A stretch of DNA of 8,766 bases from positions 3,082-11,847 of the forward strand of contig DMJQ01000178.1 in the NCBI GenBank assembly GCA_003457065.1, given 5' to 3'. The position numbers and the translations under genes are program-made. Of this stretch, positions 3,737 to 8,766 are shown one piece after another. Under the pieces are notes generated by a model that was not told the origin of the DNA, ran no database searches, and worked only from the letters and a program-made list of their open reading frames with translations. The stretch comes from Clostridiales bacterium (lineage in GTDB: Bacteria > Bacillota > Clostridia > Tissierellales > Sedimentibacteraceae). The stretch's first letter is position 1, and each line of letters starts with the position of its first letter.

Positions 3737-5407
3737 ATGATTGGTAAAACAAATGATAAAAAATATGATTTAAGCATTGTAAGTGATATTTTAAAAACTG
3801 AATTAAGGCACATCAAAGAAAACTGGTTAATTTTTTTGGTGTGTTTTTTCGTTGCCAGGCAAAATATAATCGATGAAATATTTCCTTTTGCGGTGGTTGT
3901 ATTGTGCTCATATTGCTATGCGGCCGGCTGCTCGGCAGCGATGCTTGCCGTCACTGTTCTGGCTATTTTGTCCGTGAGGTTTAACTTTGCTTACATAATC
4001 ATGTTAATAGCGGTGTATGCATATTTCTTAAGCTTTCGCGACGAAGAAAAAAAATCCGTTCTGTATGCGGCAGGCTATGCCTCACTGGTACTGCTGGTTT
4101 CAAAAACAACAATACTTATTGCGGACAGTTTCAGCCTGAACGGGCTTATGCTCAATATTTTTGAAACAGTTTTTGTTTTCAGCGCAATAATTCTTACGAA
4201 CAAAATTATCAAGATTATAAAAAATATTAAAAGCGGTGCAAGAAAAGAAAATATACACTGGTTTAAAGCTGAAAAGACTGAAAAGACCGAAACAACCGAA
4301 AAAGACGAAAAAGCTGTAAAGACCGTAAAAATTGAAGATAAGGTTGCTCCGTTAAAAAACCATTCGGAAGGCATAAAAAATACGGATGGCAGAAAAGGCT
4401 TCAAGGCGGAAACTGAAGCCGCATCTACGGCAGTTGATGAGAAATTAAGTGCTGTTGATGAAAAAACCATAATAAATATTCCCCATTATAAAAAATCCAA
4501 ATTTTTGAACATATTTACCGATAAAGCTAAAAATAAAATAAAAGAACAGCTGCTTTGGCAGAATATGAACGTCAAATTTTTTGAAGTTCTGTCATCTGAC
4601 AAAAATTCAATCGTGCTGAGCGTTACGGTAAAAACCGAAAAATCCTGTGAAGAGACCGAAAGCGCTATAGAGCTGATTGTAAGAAATGTATGCGGTGTGA
4701 GGCTTAAATGCGTTGACAAGGTAATTGCTTCGCCGGATTACTATGTGCTGAAATTCAAAAATATTAAAAGAATAAAAATAAGGACATACAATGCTTCGGC
4801 AGTGAAGGATGGAAGCCGTGTTTCAGGCGACAGCTTCGCATTTGCGGGAAGATCCGACAGATATTATACGGTTCTTTTCGATGGGATAGGATCGGGAGAG
4901 GAAGCATACAATGAAAGTAACGGTGCGGTAGATCTCCTTTCGAAATTCCTTTACACAGATTTTTCTGAGGAACAGATACTCAGAACATTAAATTCTGTTT
5001 TAATGCTTAAATTAGGTGACGAAAGATTTGTAACGTTTGATTTTAATATAATAGATTACAGCTCGAGAGAGATAAGGCTTTATAAGGCAGGGGCGGCTCC
5101 CACATACATAGTCAGCGGTAAAAAAGTGGACAAAATATCCGGAAGGAGCCTGCCTTTGGGCATACTTGACAATTTTGAGTACAGTTCGTTCAAAAAGAAA
5201 ATAGAGCGTGGAGACATAATTGTAATGGTATCTGACGGGATAATTGATTCTGTAAATCTCGACGAAAAAAAATCCCTTGATAAATATTTGGAGAAGATAA
5301 TGAACAAAGACCCTCAGACAATTGCCAATTCCATATTGAGCTATGCATTGAGGGGACAGGACACTGTTATTGACGACATGACGGTTTTAGTGACAAAGAT
5401 AGGATGA
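3737..5407 (+). CDS. spoIIE: Stage II sporulation protein E, short form (PP2C-type phosphatase activating sigma-F)
   Basis: A 556-residue protein. The C-terminal PP2C domain (about 350-556) carries the metal and catalytic elements in order: VSGDSF (362-367), FDGIGSGEEA (381-390), VSDGI (498-502) and VIDDMTV (544-550), with the SpoIIE-typical SLPLGI at 471-476. It should dephosphorylate SpoIIAA, freeing sigma-F in the forespore. The N-terminus has about five to six membrane segments between residues 31 and 160, against ten in the 827-residue Bacillus protein. A charged, low-complexity linker (about 168-250, KTEKTETTEK-type) leads to a reduced regulatory segment (265-350). So the catalytic part is complete, while the membrane and central regions are much shorter. 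The start follows AAAGGGG at 7 bases. It sits in the conserved place after divIC and ends at a clear terminator. Confidence 0.93.
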   Translation: MIGKTNDKKYDLSIVSDILKTELRHIKENWLIFLVCFFVARQNIIDEIFPFAVVVLCSYCYAAGCSAAMLAVTVLAILSVRFNFAYIIMLIAVYAYFLSFRDEEKKSVLYAAGYASLVLLVSKTTILIADSFSLNGLMLNIFETVFVFSAIILTNKIIKIIKNIKSGARKENIHWFKAEKTEKTETTEKDEKAVKTVKIEDKVAPLKNHSEGIKNTDGRKGFKAETEAASTAVDEKLSAVDEKTIINIPHYKKSKFLNIFTDKAKNKIKEQLLWQNMNVKFFEVLSSDKNSIVLSVTVKTEKSCEETESAIELIVRNVCGVRLKCVDKVIASPDYYVLKFKNIKRIKIRTYNASAVKDGSRVSGDSFAFAGRSDRYYTVLFDGIGSGEEAYNESNGAVDLLSKFLYTDFSEEQILRTLNSVLMLKLGDERFVTFDFNIIDYSSREIRLYKAGAAPTYIVSGKKVDKISGRSLPLGILDNFEYSSFKKKIERGDIIVMVSDGIIDSVNLDEKKSLDKYLEKIMNKDPQTIANSILSYALRGQDTVIDDMTVLVTKIG

Positions 5408-5441
5408 GACCAAGATAAAAAAACGACTTAGCAATTTAAGA

Positions 5442-5487
5442 ACAAAGGGATTAAAGCGCCGACGGCGCTTTTTTTCCGGCCCTTTGT
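5442..5487 (+). terminator. Intrinsic terminator of spoIIE, nested in an outer stem
   Basis: The core AAAGCGCC-GAC-GGCGCTTT (5453-5471) is a perfect stem followed by a run of T to 5475, a textbook Rho-independent terminator. ACAAAGGG (5442-5449) and CCCTTTGT (5480-5487) form a further perfect 8-bp stem around it, closing only if transcription continues past the T run. Confidence 0.93.
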
Positions 5488-5513
5488 CAATCTTCCGGCA
5501 ATTGTTTGTCAAA

Positions 5514-5540
5514 TTTTTAAAATTTTATTTTTAAAATTTA
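5514..5540 (+). repeat. AT-rich tandem repeat upstream of the tilS promoter
   Basis: TTTTTAAAATTTTA (5514-5527) is followed directly by TTTTTAAAATTTA (5528-5540). The position just upstream of the -10 element fits an UP-element-like or bent-DNA contribution to promoter strength. Confidence 0.6.
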
Positions 5541-5547
5541 TATTTCG

Positions 5548-5556
5548 TGGTATAAT
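5548..5556 (+). promoter_or_regulatory. Extended -10 promoter of tilS-hpt
   Basis: TGGTATAAT is a perfect extended -10 (TGnTATAAT). The -35 position 17 bases upstream holds only TTTTTA (5528-5533), a poor match, as is common for extended -10 promoters. The start near 5563 leaves about 23 bases before ATG 5586. Confidence 0.75.
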
Positions 5557-5585
5557 TTATAACATGCAAGAATATGAGGAATGGT

Positions 5586-6971
5586 ATGTATAATTTAGTT
5601 AAACAAAATATATTCGATAAAAATTTAATAGAACCGGGAGACAATGTGTTGATTGGGCTGTCCGGAGGTCCGGATTCTGTTTTTTTATTTCACAATTTAA
5701 GAAAATTAAAGATAGATTTAAGTTTTAATTTGTATGCTTCTCATGTAAACCATATGTACAGGGGAAAGGATGCCATGCATGATGAAGAATTTGTCAGGGA
5801 ACTTTGCGGTAAATATAGTGTTAAGCTTTTTGTAAAGAGAAAAAATGCGTCAGAATATGCGAGAGAGCTTAAAGTTACGGAAGAAGAAGCAGGAAGAAAA
5901 TTGAGGTATGGTTTTTTCAGCGATAACTTAAAAGAAATCGGCGGAGGAAAGGTTGCTGTTGCCCATAACTTAAATGACCAGGCTGAAACAGTGCTGCAGA
6001 GAATCATAAGAGGAAGCGGAGTAGACGGCCTGAGTGCTATGTCTTTCAAGAAAGGCAGTTTAATAAGGCCTATGCTCAATGTTCCGAAATCTGAAGTTCT
6101 TAATTACCTTCATGAAAATAACTATGAATACTGCATCGACGGGACTAATCTGCAGGATGTTTACGGAAGAAACAAAATAAGGATTAATTTGATTCCTTAT
6201 CTGGAGAAAAGTTTTAATCCGAATATTCAAAACACATTGTACAGAATGTCCGAAACGATGGAAAGGGATAAAAAGATCATAGAAAAGTATGTAGAACTGA
6301 GATTTAATGATGTGCTGATCGAAAAAGACAGCAAAAAAGTCATTTTGAGTCTCAGCAGGCTTAAAGACATGGATCCCGGAGAATCCGGAAGAATTGTAAG
6401 GCATGCCATAGAAGTCCTTAAAGGAAATACCGTCAATATAGAAATGAAGCATATCGATTATGCAACTGAGTTTATAAGGACGGGAAGCACAGGTAAAAAA
6501 ATTAATTTATCTGAGGGCTTTACAATTGAAATCAGCTATGATAATTTAATAGTCAATAAAATTGTTGATAATATTCCGAATTTTCAATATAATATTGTAT
6601 TAAACGAAACTCTTGAAATTCCCGAAGTCGGGAAGACACTGCTTTGCAGGGTTTTAAACTCTTCGGAATTTAAAAACGGGGACAAGAACAGCATAAGTCT
6701 GAATTATGATTTGATAAAAGGCAGCCTCGTTGTGAGAAACAGGCGTCCCGGAGATTCGATGGTTCCCTGCGGTATGACGGGGAGCAAAAAAATAAAGGAT
6801 ATTTTTATTGATTTAAAAGTACCCTCAGAAGAAAGAGACAGTAAACTGATAATTGCAGATGATGATAAAGTATTATGGCTTGAAGGCTTCAGAATCCACA
6901 ACAGTTTCAAGGTGTCATCTTCAACAAAAAAAATACTAAACATAACATGGAGGAGCAGCACAGATGAATAA
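5586..6971 (+). CDS. tilS: tRNA(Ile)-lysidine synthetase
   Basis: A 461-residue PP-loop ATPase that attaches lysine to C34 of the CAU-anticodon tRNA-Ile, allowing AUA decoding. The ATP-binding SGGPDS loop is at 26-31. Other conserved parts are [10 protein letters not shown] (51-60), [13 protein letters not shown] (99-111), [21 protein letters not shown] (125-145, with the catalytic HNLNDQAET), IRPML (160-164), GRNKIR (194-199), and the C-terminal substrate-binding domain with RNRRPGD (384-390) and KKIKDIFID (401-409). Full length for the family. ATG 5586 is preferred over an in-frame ATG at 5574, because GAGGA (5576-5580) lies 5 bases before it while 5574 has no ribosome binding site. The last codons overlap hpt by 8 bp, coupling the two. 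Confidence 0.95.
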   Translation: MYNLVKQNIFDKNLIEPGDNVLIGLSGGPDSVFLFHNLRKLKIDLSFNLYASHVNHMYRGKDAMHDEEFVRELCGKYSVKLFVKRKNASEYARELKVTEEEAGRKLRYGFFSDNLKEIGGGKVAVAHNLNDQAETVLQRIIRGSGVDGLSAMSFKKGSLIRPMLNVPKSEVLNYLHENNYEYCIDGTNLQDVYGRNKIRINLIPYLEKSFNPNIQNTLYRMSETMERDKKIIEKYVELRFNDVLIEKDSKKVILSLSRLKDMDPGESGRIVRHAIEVLKGNTVNIEMKHIDYATEFIRTGSTGKKINLSEGFTIEISYDNLIVNKIVDNIPNFQYNIVLNETLEIPEVGKTLLCRVLNSSEFKNGDKNSISLNYDLIKGSLVVRNRRPGDSMVPCGMTGSKKIKDIFIDLKVPSEERDSKLIIADDDKVLWLEGFRIHNSFKVSSSTKKILNITWRSSTDE

Positions 6972-7500
6972 AGATATCAGAGAAATATTAATTGCGGAGG
7001 ATGTATTGCAGGCCAAAGTTGCGGAACTTGGTGAAAAAATCAAAGAGGACTACAAAGATAAAGATTTGCTTTTAGTCTGCGTTTTAAAGGGAGCAGTTAT
7101 ATTTGTAAGTGATTTAATGAGAAAGATAGACCTTCCTTTAGATATTGATTTTATGGCAATTTCAAGTTACGGTTCAAATACTCAGTCATCCGGAGTCGTA
7201 AGAATTTTAAAGGATCTGAACACATCAATTGAAGGAAGGCATGTGCTCATAGTTGAGGATATTATAGATTCAGGACTGACACTGTCTTATCTTGTGGATA
7301 ATTTAAAATCAAGAAAACCCGCATCTGTGGAAATATGTACAATACTTGATAAGCCGGACAGGAGAGAAGCCGATTTAAAGATAAAATATAAGGGATTTCA
7401 GGTTCCTGACGAGTTTGTTGTTGGATATGGGCTGGACTATGCGGAAAAATATAGGAACCTGCCATATATAGCAGTTTTGAAAGAAGAAATTTACCAATAG
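6964..7500 (+). CDS. hpt: Hypoxanthine phosphoribosyltransferase
   Basis: A 178-residue purine-salvage enzyme converting hypoxanthine (and usually guanine) with PRPP to IMP or GMP. Visible motifs are the LKG cis-peptide loop (41-43), the flexible-loop SSYG (67-70), the PRPP loop [10 protein letters not shown] (97-106), the DKPDRR stretch (129-134), and the C-terminal base-binding [26 protein letters not shown] (147-172). Length is normal for the family. GGAGGAG (6949-6955), within the tilS end, is 8 bases before the ATG. The ATGAATAA overlap with tilS means co-transcription. The tilS-hpt-ftsH order is conserved from Bacillus to Clostridia. Confidence 0.96.
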   Translation: MNKDIREILIAEDVLQAKVAELGEKIKEDYKDKDLLLVCVLKGAVIFVSDLMRKIDLPLDIDFMAISSYGSNTQSSGVVRILKDLNTSIEGRHVLIVEDIIDSGLTLSYLVDNLKSRKPASVEICTILDKPDRREADLKIKYKGFQVPDEFVVGYGLDYAEKYRNLPYIAVLKEEIYQ

Positions 7501-7504
7501 GTAA

Positions 7505-7533
7505 TTGTAAAGTTTTATAATTTATGTTACAAT
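7505..7533 (+). promoter_or_regulatory. Predicted sigma-A promoter of ftsH, embedded in an inverted repeat
   Basis: TTGTAA (7505-7510) and TACAAT (7528-7533) are 17 bases apart. AATTGTAA (7503-7510) and TTACAATT (7527-7534) form a perfect 8-bp inverted repeat over both boxes, which may be an operator. The leader is about 35 bases. Confidence 0.6.
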
Positions 7534-7575
7534 TTTACCATCAAAATGTAGTCTATATACAAGAGGAGGCTTTAA

Positions 7576-8766
7576 TTGAAAGGATTTATGAGAAGCATCG
7601 CAATGTATATTCTTATATTTGTAGTAATCATAATGCTGGTTCAAAGTATGGTTGAGCCTGCGGCCGATACGCAAAGCATAAGTTACAGCGAGCTTATAGT
7701 TCAAATACAGAACAATAATATAAAATCACTGTCCTTTACTGATAGCGAAGTAAAAGGTGTCTATAAAGATGATAAGGCGTTTACTTCTTACGTGCCTACC
7801 GTTTTTCTGTTTTCTGCAAGTTTTTATGACAAGTATCTTGCCGAAAGAGTTGAAAAAGGTGAAATAGAAATAACAGGCAAACCGGTGCCGACCACTCCTT
7901 TATGGGTTCAGGCTCTTCCTACAATAGGAATGCTTGTGCTTTTGGGGGTTCTGTGGTATGTATTTATGAAACAGTCTCAGGGCGGAGGAACAGGCAAGGC
8001 GATGTCTTTCGGAAAAAGCCGTGCAAGAATGGTTAAGGATGACGACCCAAGTAAAAAAATCACATTTGCTGATGTGGCCGGTCTTGATGAAGAAAAGGAA
8101 GAACTCAGCGAAATAGTTGATTTCCTTAAAAATCCCGCGAAGTTTGTAAGACTGGGAGCACGTATACCGAAAGGAGTCCTTTTAGTGGGACCTCCGGGAA
8201 CAGGAAAAACTTATTTGTCAAAATCAGTTTCAGGTGAAGCCGGTGTTCCGTTTTTCAGCATAAGCGGATCGGACTTTGTGGAGATGTTTGTTGGCGTCGG
8301 TGCTTCGAGAGTAAGAGACTTATTTGATCAGGCAAAGAAAAATGCGCCATGCATCATATTCATAGATGAAATAGATGCCCTTGGTGCCAAAAGAAATACA
8401 GAAAGCAATAACGAAAAAGATCAGACTCTGAACCAGCTGCTTATCGAGCTTGACGGTTTCAACAACACCAGCAACGTGATTGTAATAGCAGCAACCAACA
8501 GAATGGATCTGCTGGACGAAGCTCTATTAAGGCCAGGACGATTCGACAGAAAAATATATGTAGGTAATCCAAACTTTCATTCGCGGCTTAAAATTCTGGA
8601 AGTTCACACAAAAAATAAACCGCTTGACAAAAAAGTGCAGCTTAAGGACATTGCTGTAAAAACCCACGGTTTTTCGGGCGCACAGCTTGCCAATATCGCA
8701 AACGAAGCGGCATTAAAGGCCGTAAAGGATAAATCAAAGAAAATCAATTCAGAAAATTTTGAATTT
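7576..8766 (+). CDS. ftsH: FtsH-family membrane AAA protease, divergent, C-terminus cut by window edge
   Basis: 397 codons without a stop to the window edge; the zinc-protease domain (HEXXH) would follow outside. The start is TTG 7576 with a strong GAGGAGG (7563-7569) 6 bases upstream. There is a membrane segment at about 7-23, an extracytoplasmic domain at 24-108, and a second membrane segment at 110-130. The AAA domain has Walker A GPPGTGKT (205-212), the pore loop FVGVG (238-242), Walker B IIFIDEID (260-267), and the second homology region [20 protein letters not shown] (306-325) with both arginines. FtsH degrades misfolded and regulatory membrane or cytosolic proteins. Departures: [12 protein letters not shown] replaces the near-universal TLLAKAVAGEAG, and the GGG(H/N)DEREQTLNQ element is replaced by [11 protein letters not shown] with three residues fewer. 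ATPase residues remain, so it is probably active; a specialised paralogue is possible. Confidence 0.92.
   Translation, partial: MKGFMRSIAMYILIFVVIIMLVQSMVEPAADTQSISYSELIVQIQNNNIKSLSFTDSEVKGVYKDDKAFTSYVPTVFLFSASFYDKYLAERVEKGEIEITGKPVPTTPLWVQALPTIGMLVLLGVLWYVFMKQSQGGGTGKAMSFGKSRARMVKDDDPSKKITFADVAGLDEEKEELSEIVDFLKNPAKFVRLGARIPKGVLLVGPPGTGKTYLSKSVSGEAGVPFFSISGSDFVEMFVGVGASRVRDLFDQAKKNAPCIIFIDEIDALGAKRNTESNNEKDQTLNQLLIELDGFNNTSNVIVIAATNRMDLLDEALLRPGRFDRKIYVGNPNFHSRLKILEVHTKNKPLDKKVQLKDIAVKTHGFSGAQLANIANEAALKAVKDKSKKINSENFEF

Noticed and set aside
5408..5573. Small gene or tRNA between spoIIE and tilS
   Set aside because: The 166 bases are accounted for by a terminator, an AT-rich repeat and a promoter; no open frame with a ribosome binding site and no tRNA-like fold were seen.
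5574..5585. ATG 5574 as the tilS start
   Set aside because: No ribosome binding site and only about 11 bases from the predicted transcription start; ATG 5586 follows GAGGA at proper spacing.
7522..7704. Leftward 60-codon open frame over the ftsH start
   Set aside because: Antisense to the ftsH N-terminus, with no supporting start signals.

Overview
The window is AT-rich DNA from a spore-forming member of the Firmicutes, most likely a low-GC Clostridia-type organism. The main evidence is the right two thirds, which keeps the well-known order yabP-yabQ-divIC-spoIIE-tilS-hpt-ftsH, the sporulation/division/housekeeping block also found in Bacillus subtilis. Purine-rich ribosome binding sites, TTG starts and sigma-A-like promoters agree with this. 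The genus cannot be fixed from the sequence.

Left part (1-2200) is accessory. Two genes read leftward: a DMT/EamA-family membrane transporter cut by the window edge, and a small sigma-70 family factor of 190 residues. A divergent gene (1730-2200) encodes a protein resembling ComK, the competence transcription factor. The sigma gene has an unusual architecture. A perfect 14-bp inverted repeat (984-997 and 1581-1594) brackets the coding sequence almost exactly. One copy is the predicted 5' UTR with the Shine-Dalgarno, and the other lies just past the stop codon, followed at once by a strong hairpin. This could be a 5'-3' UTR pairing switch in the mRNA or the end repeats of an invertible segment.

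Junction (2200-2383): directly after the ComK-like stop codon lies a structured dispersed-type repeat, then a good match to a sigma-E promoter in front of yabP. The genes often found just upstream of yabP in relatives (an S4-domain rqcP-type gene, HU) are absent, so the accessory module appears to abut the conserved block here.

Right part (2384-8766): yabP and yabQ (mother-cell sporulation proteins) run into divIC (septum formation), with a 50-bp yabQ/divIC overlap. Next come spoIIE (the phosphatase that activates sigma-F), in a short form with a reduced membrane and regulatory region, and a clear intrinsic terminator. tilS (tRNA-Ile lysidine synthetase) and hpt (hypoxanthine phosphoribosyltransferase) overlap by 8 bp and start from an extended -10 promoter. 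ftsH (membrane AAA protease) has its own promoter, is cut by the right edge before its protease domain, and has several departures from the usual AAA motifs.

No tRNA, rRNA, CRISPR array or transposase gene was seen.
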